Made by a program: the position numbers and the translations under genes. DNA of 64,000 nt from Bifidobacterium mongoliense DSM 21395 (GTDB lineage: Bacteria; Actinomycetota; Actinomycetes; Actinomycetales; Bifidobacteriaceae), in the NCBI RefSeq assembly GCF_000741285.1, contig NZ_JGZE01000013.1, forward strand, positions 16,113 through 80,112, read 5' to 3'. The notes beneath the pieces were generated by a model, which searched no databases, was not told the DNA's origin, and saw nothing but the letters and a program-made list of their open reading frames with translations. Below are positions 42,824 to 52,331 of the stretch, piece by piece; the stretch's first letter is position 1, and every line of letters begins with the position of its first letter.

Positions 42824-44245
42824 ATGTGGCGATGCGATCAGTGCGGCGCGGATGTGGCCGATGGGGATTTGTTTTGCGGTGTGTGTGGCAAGAAACAGCC
42901 GCCGGCGGCCGGTGACGGTTCAGCGGGAGCGGCCCGGACCGCGGTGACGGGCGCTGCGGTGTGCCCGCAGTGCGGTGCGGCGGTGACGCCTTCCATGCGG
43001 TTCTGCGATCAGTGCGGTGCGGCGCTGCAGTCATCCGGGAATGAACCGTCGTCCGATGGCCAGGCTCCGGTCCCTGTCGCTGTTGATCATGCCCAAGGGG
43101 TCGAAGGAGATCAAGGCGACAGTAATGATGTGAACGGCGGCGTTCAATCTGGCGGGGTTGTGCCCGGCGTCATGCCGCCTGCGATGCCGAATCTCACCGA
43201 GTCCGGGTCCGCACCCTCCTCGTATCCGCCCCTCGAGGGATTTGCGGTTGACGACGCGGCCGTAGGCGCACCCGGCTCCGTTCCGGTCGAGGCTCCCGGC
43301 GGTGGCCGGAAGCGGTGGCCGATCGTCGTGGTGGCCGTGGTCTCGATCATCGCCGTCGCGCTGATCGCCGCCGGCGTGTGGTGGTTCGTCATACGCCCGG
43401 CCGGGAACGCGAGCGGTACGTCCCATCCGCAACCCGTGTCGGCGCAAAGCGCCGGCGCCGCGAAACCGCATGCCGGGAAGAACCGCACCTCCGCCCCGAA
43501 GGTCGCGAGCTGCTCCACCCCGCCCAGCGCCCAGCTCGCCTCCACCGCGCACGAGGGGGATACGCTCGTCGCGGTGCTTGATCTCGATACGAATTGCGAC
43601 AACTCGAACGCCCGGTTCAACAGGGCCGACGTCAGGGTGAGCATCCGTGATCAGGATGGCGTGGCCGCGGCCGCCGTATTCGATTTCTCGAAGCATCCGA
43701 TCGACTTCAAGGACGGGACGGCCTCGTTGCATCTGGCATATGGGTTGTCCCAATATTGGAGCCCCTACGACCGCATCGACCCCTCGGGCAGCGATGTGGT
43801 GTTCCAGGCCGGCGAGGCGGGCAACGGCGGCGACGTGCAGGCACCGGGCGGCGCGATCGGGGGCAGCAACGTGCGCGATTCCGACATCGAGCGCAATGCC
43901 CAGATCGCGTTGCAGTCCCAGATCTCACACGACTCATCGGCCGCTTCGGATCTCTACGATAAGTACACCACCCAGCTGTCGAGCAAGAAGTACGGTCTCC
44001 AGGCCGAGGGCAAGACGTGGCATTATCGCGACATCGAGTCCCAGTACCTCCAGATGCGGCTCAAGCACCCGAACGCCCTGCTCATCTGGGCGGCCACCTA
44101 CAGCAATTACACCGAGGATGGCAATCCGGCGGATTATTACGTCGTGCTTTCCGGCGAGAGCCTGGATTCGGTCGACGCCGCGAATGGCTGGTGCTCGTCG
44201 AACGGCTACAGCAGCAAGGACTGCATCGCCGTCCAGCTGCGGTAG
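42824..44245 (+). CDS. double zinc-ribbon single-TM protein
   Basis: 473 residues from MWRCDQCGADVADGDLFCGV at 42824. Two zinc ribbons (C..C pairs at about residues 4-22 and 47-66), a disordered segment, a TM helix (KRWPIVVVAVVSIIAVALIA) and an extracellular domain with paired cysteines. The C-terminus includes IWAATYSNYTEDGNPADYYV. Divergent with the TcaA-like gene and just upstream of rpsF. Possibly a cell-envelope sensor; unproven. Confidence 0.7.
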   Translation: MWRCDQCGADVADGDLFCGVCGKKQPPAAGDGSAGAARTAVTGAAVCPQCGAAVTPSMRFCDQCGAALQSSGNEPSSDGQAPVPVAVDHAQGVEGDQGDSNDVNGGVQSGGVVPGVMPPAMPNLTESGSAPSSYPPLEGFAVDDAAVGAPGSVPVEAPGGGRKRWPIVVVAVVSIIAVALIAAGVWWFVIRPAGNASGTSHPQPVSAQSAGAAKPHAGKNRTSAPKVASCSTPPSAQLASTAHEGDTLVAVLDLDTNCDNSNARFNRADVRVSIRDQDGVAAAAVFDFSKHPIDFKDGTASLHLAYGLSQYWSPYDRIDPSGSDVVFQAGEAGNGGDVQAPGGAIGGSNVRDSDIERNAQIALQSQISHDSSAASDLYDKYTTQLSSKKYGLQAEGKTWHYRDIESQYLQMRLKHPNALLIWAATYSNYTEDGNPADYYVVLSGESLDSVDAANGWCSSNGYSSKDCIAVQLR

Positions 44246-44419
44246 GCCGGGGTGCGGCCTCTTGGGCGTTGGCGCGACCATGGCGGACCGGCCGATCCCC
44301 CAAGGCGTGTCCCGTGCGCCGGTTAGGCTGGTGAGGTTGCATGTGGTTCGCCCATGTGCATTGCATACACACTCCTGCTGCGGAACGTCCGCAGCCATCT
44401 GGTCCAAAGGAGGTGGGTG

Positions 44420-44716
44420 ATGTCTGCACACAAATATGAACTGATGTTCATTGCCGATTCTGAGCTCGACGAGCGCGGTCTGAAGAAATTGACCGAGCAG
44501 TACCTGGAACTGATCACCAAAGAGGGGGGTTCCTTCGAAGAGCCCGACTATTGGGGTCGCCGCAAGTTCGCCTATGAGATCGACGGCAAGAACGAGGGCA
44601 ACTACGTCGTGGTGAAGTATTCCTGCGAGCCGGCCGTGAGCACCGAGCTCGACCGTGTCCTCAACCTCAACGAATCCATCGTCCGTACGAAGATCATTCG
44701 TAAGGACGCCAAGTAA
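44420..44716 (+). CDS. rpsF: 30S ribosomal protein S6
   Basis: A 98-residue S6: MSAHKYELMFIADSELDERG, GGSFEEPDYWGRRKFAYEID and FVVVKYSCEPA-type strand (here YVVVKYSCEPAVSTELDRVL). ATG 44420 is chosen because AAAGGAGGTG precedes it; the longer frame start lacks such a site. S6 binds 16S rRNA with S18 in the platform. First gene of the rpsF-ssb-rpsR-rplI operon. Confidence 0.96.
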   Translation: MSAHKYELMFIADSELDERGLKKLTEQYLELITKEGGSFEEPDYWGRRKFAYEIDGKNEGNYVVVKYSCEPAVSTELDRVLNLNESIVRTKIIRKDAK

Positions 44717-44805
44717 AGCGTTCGCACGATGTCGTCGCGCCACCGTCTCGTCGATAACGATCGACGGGTGCACGCGCACGATATAACGGAGAAGAAGGTA
44801 GCGTC

Positions 44806-45447
44806 ATGGCAGGTGAAACCACTCTTACCATCATCGGCAATCTCACAGCGGATCCGGAGGTGAGGACGATCAGCAGCGGTGCTTCCGTTGCGAATTTCAC
44901 CATCGCTTCCACGCCGCGCACGTACAACCGCGAGACCAGTCAGTGGGAGGACGGCCAGGCGCTCTTCATGCGCTGCGCCGCCTGGCGTGAACTGGCCGAC
45001 CATGTCGCCTCAAGCCTGACCAAGGGCATGAGGGTCATCGCACAGGGCCGGATCAGCCAGCGCTCCTACCAGGCCCAGGACGGGTCCAACCGCACGGTCG
45101 TCGAAATGACGATCGACGAGATCGGTCCTTCCCTGCGGTACGCGACCGCTCAGGTCACGCGCCAGAGCTCCGGTTCGGGCTTCTCGGGAGGCTCACGCGG
45201 AGGATTCTCCGGTGGGAATTCCGGCAACGGCGGTAACGCGGGCAACGGCGGCAACGCCGGGAACCGTGGCCGCGGCGCCTACCAGGGCGGAGCGGGATAT
45301 TCGGGTGGCGCAAGCCAGCAGCCGGCCCAGCAGTCGGCGCCGGCGGCGGATCCCTGGGGGTCCTCACAGCCTCAGTCGAACGACGGATTCTCGTCCTTCG
45401 GCTCCGGTTCGGACTTCGGCGGGGATTCGGACGAACCCGAATTCTAG
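44806..45447 (+). CDS. ssb: single-stranded DNA-binding protein
   Basis: A 213-residue SSB. OB-fold core: [60 protein letters not shown] and [20 protein letters not shown]. It has a Gly/Asn-rich linker ([20 protein letters not shown] repeats) and ends DEPEF. It coats single-stranded DNA and recruits partners via the C-terminal tip. Position between rpsF and rpsR is the standard actinobacterial order. Confidence 0.97.
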   Translation: MAGETTLTIIGNLTADPEVRTISSGASVANFTIASTPRTYNRETSQWEDGQALFMRCAAWRELADHVASSLTKGMRVIAQGRISQRSYQAQDGSNRTVVEMTIDEIGPSLRYATAQVTRQSSGSGFSGGSRGGFSGGNSGNGGNAGNGGNAGNRGRGAYQGGAGYSGGASQQPAQQSAPAADPWGSSQPQSNDGFSSFGSGSDFGGDSDEPEF

Positions 45448-45561
45448 GCCTGCCTTCCGTGCGGCCGACCGCCACGCCCTGAGGGGCGGATACGCATCGC
45501 CGCATCCTGTGCAACACGCATACGTATAACGAGAACATCAGTATCCAAGGAGAACATCGAA

Positions 45562-45810
45562 ATGTCACGCAAGAGGCCGCAACCACCGGTCAAACCGTTC
45601 AAGAAAAAGCCGAACCCCCTGAAGGCGGCGAAGATCACCGAGATCGATTACAAGGACGTCGCGCTGCTGCGCAAGTTCGTGTCCGATCGCGGCAAGATCC
45701 GCTCCCGTCGCATCACCGGCGTCAACATCCAGGAGCAGCGCAAGATCTCGCAGGCCGTCAAGAACGCCCGCGAAATGGCCTTGCTGCCCTACGCCACCTC
45801 CGGTCGCTGA
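45562..45810 (+). CDS. rpsR: 30S ribosomal protein S18
   Basis: An 82-residue S18: [40 protein letters not shown] and [20 protein letters not shown]. Start [11 protein letters not shown] with a GGAG upstream. It partners S6 in the small subunit and lies in the same operon. Confidence 0.97.
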   Translation: MSRKRPQPPVKPFKKKPNPLKAAKITEIDYKDVALLRKFVSDRGKIRSRRITGVNIQEQRKISQAVKNAREMALLPYATSGR

Positions 45811-45825
45811 TAGAAGGATAGGAAC

Positions 45826-46272
45826 ATGGCAGAAATCAAGGTTATTCTCACCAAATCCGTCTCCAACCTCGGTCACTCCGGTGACGTCGTCGAGGTTCGC
45901 CCGGGCTATGCACGCAACTACCTGATCCCGCAGGGCCTCGCCTTCGCGTGGAGCAAGGGCGCTGCGGCACAGATCGACTCCATGCGTCGTGCGCGTCTCG
46001 CCAAGAGCGCCGCCACCCGCGAGGACGCCGTGGCCGCCAAGGCCGTCATCGAGGGTACGATCGTCGAGATCGCCGCCAAGGTCTCCGAATCCGGCAAGCT
46101 GTTCGGCGGTGTCTCCGCCGAGAAGATCGCTGCCGCTTTGGCTCCCAAGGCCGCCGTCGATCCCAAGAGCATCAAGGTTGCCGCCATCAAGTCGACCGGC
46201 GAATTCCCGGCCACCGTGGCGCTGCATCCTGAAATCTCCTCCTCCTTCATCGTCAAGGTGATCGCGGAGTAG
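45826..46272 (+). CDS. rplI: 50S ribosomal protein L9
   Basis: A 148-residue L9. The N-domain begins [20 protein letters not shown] and [20 protein letters not shown]; the central helix and C-domain ([20 protein letters not shown]) are typical. It stabilises the large subunit stalk base. Last gene of the operon, followed by hairpins. Confidence 0.97.
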   Translation: MAEIKVILTKSVSNLGHSGDVVEVRPGYARNYLIPQGLAFAWSKGAAAQIDSMRRARLAKSAATREDAVAAKAVIEGTIVEIAAKVSESGKLFGGVSAEKIAAALAPKAAVDPKSIKVAAIKSTGEFPATVALHPEISSSFIVKVIAE

Positions 46273-46278
46273 TGCATC

Positions 46279-46302
46279 GGCCGGTATGGAGACATACCGG
46301 CC
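46279..46302 (+). other. perfect 10-bp hairpin after rplI
   Basis: GGCCGGTATG and CATACCGGCC with a GAGA loop (46279-46302), 6 bases past the rplI stop. No U tract follows, so it may stabilise the mRNA end rather than terminate. Confidence 0.6.
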
Positions 46303-46334
46303 ACCTATGATATCAACGTATCAAGCTTAAGCAT

Positions 46335-46379
46335 GAGGCCCGTCGTCTGCGTTTGCGCGCTGCGACGGGCCTCGTTTTC
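46335..46379 (+). terminator. rho-independent terminator of the rpsF operon
   Basis: Stem GAGGCCCGTCG (46335-46345) pairs with CGACGGGCCTC (46363-46373), followed by GTTTTCTT. Located about 60 bases after rplI. Confidence 0.8.
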
Positions 46380-46541
46380 TTCGCCGTGCGCTGTGCAGGG
46401 CCTGCCTGCTGTGCCCAATGAATGGTGCATTATCTCGCTGTGGTTATGCTTTAGCCGCCATTGTTGGTAGATTGTCAAGAGTATCTGCAGTTTGCTGTAT
46501 GTGTGTCGGCAGTTCACGACATCACGACATCACGGTGACTC

Positions 46542-46565
46542 CGTACGTTCGTACGTTCGTACGTT
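46542..46565. repeat. three tandem copies of CGTACGTT
   Basis: Exact 8-bp units at 46542-46549, 46550-46557 and 46558-46565, preceded by a doubled CACGACAT. They lie about 130 bases upstream of the flavoprotein start and could be regulatory sites. Confidence 0.85.
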
Positions 46566-46694
46566 GGCATGTTGATGGTGGCGGAGCGTTGTGTGGTTCA
46601 TGCCTGAATGAGCCGTCGTAATCGCTGGCGTCGGAGTGTTGGCCTGCGGGGTCGGTATTGCCCGGTTATGGGTGGAAAGGTGGATGTGACGGCC

Positions 46695-47468
46695 ATGAGC
46701 AAAGGTCTGCAGGGTGCCGTGCTTCGGATGTTGCACGCCGATGAGTTCCGGTTGCGCGTGGTGTCCACCGCGCTTGAATGCGGCGGGCTGATGAAGCGCG
46801 TCACGTTTTCCAGCTGTGGCCGTTTGCCTGATGCCTTGTTCGAGCCGGCTGCGTGGATGCGGTTGTGGTTCCGCACCGAAACGGGCCGGGAGGTGCAGCG
46901 TGCCTACACGGTCGCCGGGTTCGCCCCCGATCACAGCACCATCGATGTCAGTTTCTACTTGCACCAGACCAGCGGTCCCGCCGCCTCGTGGGCGCAACGG
47001 GTGCAGTCGGGGGCTACGCTCGACGTGAGCGTGTTGGGCTCGTGGCCCTTCCACATGAATGAGCACGACGACGGCGTGGTGCTCCTGGGCGATGAGACCG
47101 CGTTCCCGGCGCTTCGCGCGATTCTTTCCGGCCTGCCGGACGGTGTTCGTGCGCATGTGCTGTTGACGGGCGAGCATGATCTCACGGAGTTTATTCCCTC
47201 TCGTCCGGGCCTTGACGTGCGGTATATGCCGGCGAGGCGTGCGGCGCGAGGATTTGAGCGGATGCTGCGCGGCCTTGATGACGAACGGCGAAGTGCCACC
47301 GGCAATCAAGGGAAAACCGAGACTCGGCCCGGTATGACATGGGACTGTTGGGCGGCTGGTGAGTCGTCGATGATGCGTGCGGTGCGCGCCGCCGTCAAAC
47401 ACAGCGATGCCGTGCGCTCCCAGGAATCGCATATCCAGGGGTACTGGTCGCTACATCATGTGATCTGA
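46695..47468 (+). CDS. siderophore-interacting-type FAD-binding reductase
   Basis: About 257 residues; ATG 46695 (or GTG 46686) with GGAAAGG upstream. The FAD motif is RAYTVAGFAPDHSTIDVSFY, then SGPAASWAQRVQSGATLDV and GDETAFPALRAILSGL. The C-terminal CWAAGESSMMRAVRAAVKHS and GYWSLHHV fit the SIP family, which reduces ferric siderophores. The tandem CGTACGTT repeats upstream may be iron-related control sites, which is not shown. Confidence 0.82.
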   Translation: MSKGLQGAVLRMLHADEFRLRVVSTALECGGLMKRVTFSSCGRLPDALFEPAAWMRLWFRTETGREVQRAYTVAGFAPDHSTIDVSFYLHQTSGPAASWAQRVQSGATLDVSVLGSWPFHMNEHDDGVVLLGDETAFPALRAILSGLPDGVRAHVLLTGEHDLTEFIPSRPGLDVRYMPARRAARGFERMLRGLDDERRSATGNQGKTETRPGMTWDCWAAGESSMMRAVRAAVKHSDAVRSQESHIQGYWSLHHVI

Positions 47469-47599
47469 CCCCAGAACTACGAAGCCGCATACCGGGCGGT
47501 TCACGGAGTGCACCGCACGGGGTGCACCGCACGGGGTGCTCCCAGGGGTGCCACACGTCCATGTCCGATTTACAGATGTCCGATTGGCGCATGTCTGAT

Positions 47600-48283
47600 T
47601 TACAGATCGGTGGTCTTGACACCCAGCTGGTGCAGATAATCCAGGGCGAGGGATTGCATGTCTGTGGCCTTGGGGTCGAGCAGCCATTGTATCTGTATGC
47701 CGTCGGTGAAGGCGATGAACTGCCGGGCCATGCGCTCGGCTTGGTCTGGTGTAGCGCCGGTCCTCTGGGCGAAGTTGCCGGAGAGCTTATCCACAAGAAT
47801 GGCGTATCGCCGTTCGAAATATTGATGTGCGGGATGGTCGGGGGCAGTGGCCTCTGCGGAGAGCTTGACGAAGATGGCCACCGTTCCCGGTGTCTGTGTG
47901 TTGTAACGCATGGCATCGAGTAGGAGCGAGATGGCGTTGTCATCGGTGACGCTGCGGCCGGTGAAATGGTCGAGTGGCATCCCAGCTGTTCGTATGAACA
48001 GTATGTCTCGATGTTCTATGGCGGCGAGGACGAGGGCATTCTTGTTCATAAAGTATCGCAGCAGACCGGAATGCGAGATACCTGACTTGGCGGCGATGGA
48101 GCGCAGGGAAACCGCATTCGAACCCGATTGGGCAAAGAGAGCGAGCGCCGTGTCGAGAATGCGTTCGCGTGTGCGTTCCCCCTTGGTGCCCTGCTTCGGC
48201 GTGACGACAGAGCGTTTGGCACGGTGCTCGTCGTCAGAGACCGAGACCTGTGGACTTTCTGTGTGATGTGTATCTGTCGGCAT
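47600..48283 (-). CDS. TetR-family regulator
   Basis: A 227-residue protein. The HTH is TRERILDTALALFAQSGSNA, then VSLRSIAAKSGISHSGLLRY and FMNKNALVLAAIEH, typical of TetR. The C-terminal ligand domain has no recognisable substrate motif. It is divergent from the alpha/beta hydrolase gene, which it may control. Confidence 0.9.
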   Translation of the reverse strand: MPTDTHHTESPQVSVSDDEHRAKRSVVTPKQGTKGERTRERILDTALALFAQSGSNAVSLRSIAAKSGISHSGLLRYFMNKNALVLAAIEHRDILFIRTAGMPLDHFTGRSVTDDNAISLLLDAMRYNTQTPGTVAIFVKLSAEATAPDHPAHQYFERRYAILVDKLSGNFAQRTGATPDQAERMARQFIAFTDGIQIQWLLDPKATDMQSLALDYLHQLGVKTTDL

Positions 48284-48441
48284 GATACCGCCCTCTCCAT
48301 GGAACCCTCACCACTGGAAAACCAGTGTATCGAATGTTCGTATACATAAAAAGCAACCACGCGGAACCTTGCGGTTTCAATGGCGATTTTCTCGCCACCT
48401 CCGCCACGCGGATCAGAGCGGGACGGATTAGGATGGGGCCC

Positions 48442-49347
48442 ATGCAGACCAGCAATGACACGATACGATCCACTGATTTCCAAACGATTCCGGGCTTCGG
48501 TCCGCAACTCGATGGTGGATTGACGCATTCCTTCGCCATTCCCGTGGGCATCGGCGATCTCACCGCGATGGCGACGCCGGGACTCGCCGGAGCCTCCCGT
48601 GTTGCCATGTTCATTCCCGGTTTTTCGGGGTCGAAAGAGGACTTCCTGAGCTTTTTCCCGCGGCTGTACGCCAAGCTCGATGATTCTGCCGACTGCGCAC
48701 TGGTGAGTTACAGCCAGCGTGGACAGGCGGATTCCGCGGCGCCGACGGGACAGGGGGCGTATCGACTTGCGGATTTTGTTGCCGACGGGTGTGCGGTGAT
48801 GGAATCGCTTGCCACCGGCGATCACCCGATTGATCTGGTCGGGCACAGCTTTGGAGGTCTGGTGGCGCGGCGCATGGCTATCGCCAGACCCGATCTGGTG
48901 CGTTCTGTGACACTCTTCTCCACCGGAGCGGTGCCAATCGGACAATCCGAAATCACCCGCTCCGCCAAGGAACTCCTGCAACGCTACGGTTCGATGGTTG
49001 TCTTCAAGGGCAACTTCCCGGATTGCGAGGACATGCCGCAGGACGATCCCTACACGGAGATGTGCCGGCTGCGCGCCCACGCCACCAGTTTGGACAATCT
49101 CCTGGCGGTTTCCGACATTCTCATTGACTACAACGACGTCACCAATGCCTTGAAGGACACCAAGATACCCATTTCCATCGTCTATGGAGCCAACGACCTC
49201 GTGTGGCCTCAGGCGGTCTACCGGGCGGAGGCGCAACGGTTGGGCATCAGCCCCACGGTGATTGCGGACGCCGGTCACAGCGGCCAGCTCGACAATCCCG
49301 ATGCGCTCGCCGCGGCGCTGTTGGACTTCTGGGGCCGCAACCGTTAG
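48442..49347 (+). CDS. alpha/beta hydrolase
   Basis: About 301 residues from ATG 48442 (48433 is an alternative). The fold is shown by VAMFIPGFSGSKEDFLSF, the nucleophile elbow DLVGHSFGGLVARRM (Ser), IVYGANDLVWP (Asp) and DAGHSGQLDNP (His). Substrate is unknown. Divergent from the TetR gene, suggesting control by it. Confidence 0.85.
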   Translation: MQTSNDTIRSTDFQTIPGFGPQLDGGLTHSFAIPVGIGDLTAMATPGLAGASRVAMFIPGFSGSKEDFLSFFPRLYAKLDDSADCALVSYSQRGQADSAAPTGQGAYRLADFVADGCAVMESLATGDHPIDLVGHSFGGLVARRMAIARPDLVRSVTLFSTGAVPIGQSEITRSAKELLQRYGSMVVFKGNFPDCEDMPQDDPYTEMCRLRAHATSLDNLLAVSDILIDYNDVTNALKDTKIPISIVYGANDLVWPQAVYRAEAQRLGISPTVIADAGHSGQLDNPDALAAALLDFWGRNR

Positions 49348-49350
49348 GCC

Positions 49351-49410
49351 GTCACGTCAGCAGGCCGACCGTCACGTCAGCAGACCGGCCGTCACATCAG
49401 CAGGCCAAGG
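49351..49410. repeat. three 20-bp direct repeats
   Basis: Units starting GTCACRTCAGCAG at 49351, 49371 and 49391, spanning the gap between the hydrolase and DUF1304 stops. The last unit encodes the end of the DUF1304 protein. Confidence 0.8.
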
Positions 49411-49781
49411 ATCACCAGCAGCACGGCCAGCAGGGGCAGTGCGCCCTGCTTCACAGCCGCGGAACGGTGAGGCGCCGAGGAGACGAACAGCACAAGCGCC
49501 GCGGCGAGCATCGAACCCGCTCCGGCGAAGACCAGGCTCAGCCCTACGGTGTGGGCGTTCACGAACCAGGCGATCACGCCGGCCAAGGCGATGACCGCGA
49601 GGAACAGATTGTAGAACCCCTGATTATAGGCGTTGAATTTGGTCAGCTGCGCCTGTTCGACGCTGCCGGTTTTGAACAGATGCCGGGCCTGTTCGCTGTC
49701 CCAGGCGAAGGCCTCCAGATAGAAGATGAAGATGTGCAGCAACGCCGCGAGCACGGCGATGATCATACCGGCGATAATCAT
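49392..49781 (-). CDS. DUF1304-family small membrane protein
   Basis: A 129-residue protein from ATG 49781: MIIAGMIIAVLAALLHIFIF, YLEAFAWDSEQARHLFKTGS, KFNAYNQGFYNLFLAVIALA and GVIAWFVNAHTVGLSLVFAG. Four TM helices. The family is widespread but uncharacterised. The longer upstream frame is a shadow. Confidence 0.85.
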   Translation of the reverse strand: MIIAGMIIAVLAALLHIFIFYLEAFAWDSEQARHLFKTGSVEQAQLTKFNAYNQGFYNLFLAVIALAGVIAWFVNAHTVGLSLVFAGAGSMLAAALVLFVSSAPHRSAAVKQGALPLLAVLLVILGLLM

Positions 49782-50189
49782 GATGGCGATCCTTGGTCTT
49801 GGTTGGTCTTGATGATGGACAACTATCGATAGCCTAGCGTCCGATGTGCACGACTTCGCCGTGGGTGTTAGGTGCCGTGGGTATGGGGTGCCGTGGGCAT
49901 GAGGCGCTGTGGGGCGCCGTGGGGCGCCTGGTCGGCAGGATCGTGCAGCAGCATATGGCAGCGACTTGGCGTCGATGACAAGGCCGGGCTCTACTGGTTT
50001 TCGTCGATATGCGGTGCGTTGCGTAGGTTTTCGATGATGAGCTCCCGCGTCGACTGCAGGAGCGCTTGCGGAGCTGTGCAGAACCTTGCGGTTCCTTTTT
50101 CCCCCCTCACAAGGCGGTTGGTGATATGGCACATGGAACGTGCATTGCATGGCCGAGGATTGTCTCTGGCCGTTTGGTGACGAACGGCA
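49782..50189. other. intergenic region, no gene seen
   Basis: Contains imperfect GGTGCCGTGGG repeats (49865-49930) and no convincing ORF on either strand. It holds the 3' end region of the interrupted membrane gene. Confidence 0.5.
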
Positions 50190-50723
50190 TTATAGAGTCT
50201 CTCCGTCCGACTGCGACTGCTGGTCGTCGTCCGTCTGGCCGTTGCCCGAACCGTCCTGTGATTGACCCAACATGCTGCGATCTCTCCCAATCTGTGAGTA
50301 TTCGGGTGTCGAACGGCGAGTGAACGCACTGACGACAAGGTCTCCTACCGCACCACCGCCTATTGAGCATGCTAGGCAGGCGGCGATGGCGAGAGTGATG
50401 ATTGTTCGATGATGACGGCGCTAGCGCTGGTCGGGAAGTTGCCCGACGAAGCCTGCTGGCGGATGGGGATATGCATTACGGGAATCATAGAACGGCTGCT
50501 GCGGATATTCGTTTGACTTTTGTTGTTGGGAATATGGCTGTCCGGTGTCGTCTTCGTCGACGGTTGTCCGAGCCGCGTACGTTCCTCGATCCGCCGATTT
50601 TACATTCAATGATTCCGGATTCGTTGGTATTTCGACTGTGTAATTGTCTGAGGTCATGGGTTGGTTCGCGCCGTTCTGAGTTGATTGTGGAGAATTGACG
50701 TTGTGGTCGTCTTGGTTGCTCAT
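50190..50723 (-). pseudogene. single-TM membrane protein interrupted by an in-frame amber codon
   Basis: From ATG 50723 a Pro/Gln/Asn-rich cytoplasmic segment (MSNQDDHNVNSPQSTQNGAN, ending PPAGFVGQLPDQR) meets TAG at 50421-50423. In the same frame the DNA continues as RRHHRTIITLAIAACLACSI (a basic anchor plus TM helix), then a Ser/Asp/Gln-rich tail to TAA at 50190. The reading is coherent only if the TAG is read through, so this looks like a 177-codon gene inactivated by one substitution. Function unknown. Confidence 0.7.
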
Positions 50724-50751
50724 GATGGTCCTTCCATCGATTCGAGTCCCG

Positions 50752-50769
50752 ATGTATCAATCGATACAT
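50752..50769. promoter_or_regulatory. inverted repeat ATGTATC-AATC-GATACAT
   Basis: Seven-base arms around AATC, located about 30 bases upstream of the interrupted membrane protein gene. A further small repeat ATGGT-ATAA-ACCAT lies at about 50792-50805. Possible operator sites. Confidence 0.6.
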
Positions 50770-50966
50770 TGTGTCTTGTAAATCGAATTTGTATGGTATA
50801 AACCATCAAATCGTATGAACCATCGATGAGACCGCGAGACAGCCGAGTATTCTCTTGATGGAACTATCACGTTTCCTGAATGGGCGGCGAACTGATCACG
50901 CCATGGGTCGAATGGAAATCTGTCGCCTTGCCGGCAGAGCGACGGATGGTATGTAACGCGCTGGTC

Positions 50967-52331
50967 TTACTTGTCATGCGCGATGTGGAAGAGCGCCACG
51001 CTGGGAATGGCGAGCGCGGCGACCACCAGACCGGTGATCACCGGATACAGAGATGTGGGGATGCCCGTCTGCCCCGCTGCGGGAACGAAGGTCATCACGA
51101 ACGCGCAGACGCAGGCCACGATGCCCACGCCGGCCATGACGTAGAGCGCCGGGGCGCGATATCCGCTGTTGCCGGTTTTGTGCTGGCGACGCAGGTTGAT
51201 GGCGGCCACGAACATGAGGATGTACATCATGACGTAGAGCGCCACCGCCATGCCGATGAGCAGCGAGAAGACCATGGAGACGCTTTTCGGGAAGATGATG
51301 TAGAGCATCGCCAGCAGGGTGACGAGCACGCCCATGATCATGAGAATGCCCGACTGTGCGCCGTTTGCGTTGGTCTTCTTGAAATAGTCCGGCAGGCAGC
51401 CGTCCTTGGCGGCCTCAAGCAGGCCGAGCGAGGGGCCGGAGATCCAGCTGATGATGGAGGCGATGGCGCCGAACACGATGGCGAAGGCGACCACGTTGCC
51501 CATGAACCCGATGTGGAAGGTGCTGAACATCGTCTGGAAGGCGATGACCGTGCCATCGGAAAGGTTCACGTTCCTGGGCAGCACCATGGCAAGGATCAGC
51601 GTCGGGACGATGAAGATGGCCAGGGCGCTTACGAAGGCGATGCCGACCACGCGCGTGTAGCGTTTCGGATGGTCCATCTGCTGCGCGTGCACGGCGTTGA
51701 CCTCCATGCCGGCGAAGGCCAGGACGTTCTGGACGATCAAGGCGAAGCTGGCGAAGTTCGTGAACGTGGGAAGGGGCGAGCTGTGCGTCAGGGTGGTGGA
51801 GATATGCTGACCGGTCAGCAGCCACGCCGCTCCCAGAATCAGCAGTAGACATGCCGGGATGATGGTGCCGACGAGCCCGGCCGCAGAGGCGACTTTGGCG
51901 AAGAGATTGCCGCCTTTCAGAGCGAGCCACACCGCCCACCAGAATACGACGATGATGACGGCCGTGATATAGACCCCGGAATCGGTCAGCCGATTGAGCC
52001 CGACCGCCGAGGCCGCCGCCGCGGCCACAAAGGCGAGCTGGGCGGGATACCAGACCACATTGTGGATCCATTGCATCCAGATGGCCAGGAATCCGAAGCG
52101 CTTCCCGAGCCCCTCCTTGACCCACTGGTAGATGCCGCCCTCATACGTGGCGCCCAGTTCGGCGGACACCAACGCTGAGGGCACGAAGAACACCACCGCG
52201 GGCAGCAGATACAGGATGATGGATTGCCAGCCCATCACGGCCATGGCGGGAAGCCCGCGCAATCCGGCGATCGTGATGATGGTCATGATGGACATCTGCG
52301 ATACCGTGATGAGTGATCGTTGGGGTTTCAC
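50967..52331 (-). CDS. APC-family amino-acid permease (glutamate:GABA antiporter-like)
   Basis: 454 residues from GTG 52331, preceded by AAGGA 9 bases upstream; an ATG 24 codons earlier lacks a site. About 12 TM helices; signature PSALVSAELGATYEGGIYQW, FAGMEVNAVHAQQMDHPKRY and GWISGPSLGLLEAAK-type segment (here ISWISGPSLGLLEAAKDGCL). Substrate likely an amino acid, exact identity unknown. Confidence 0.85.
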   Translation of the reverse strand: MKPQRSLITVSQMSIMTIITIAGLRGLPAMAVMGWQSIILYLLPAVVFFVPSALVSAELGATYEGGIYQWVKEGLGKRFGFLAIWMQWIHNVVWYPAQLAFVAAAAASAVGLNRLTDSGVYITAVIIVVFWWAVWLALKGGNLFAKVASAAGLVGTIIPACLLLILGAAWLLTGQHISTTLTHSSPLPTFTNFASFALIVQNVLAFAGMEVNAVHAQQMDHPKRYTRVVGIAFVSALAIFIVPTLILAMVLPRNVNLSDGTVIAFQTMFSTFHIGFMGNVVAFAIVFGAIASIISWISGPSLGLLEAAKDGCLPDYFKKTNANGAQSGILMIMGVLVTLLAMLYIIFPKSVSMVFSLLIGMAVALYVMMYILMFVAAINLRRQHKTGNSGYRAPALYVMAGVGIVACVCAFVMTFVPAAGQTGIPTSLYPVITGLVVAALAIPSVALFHIAHDK

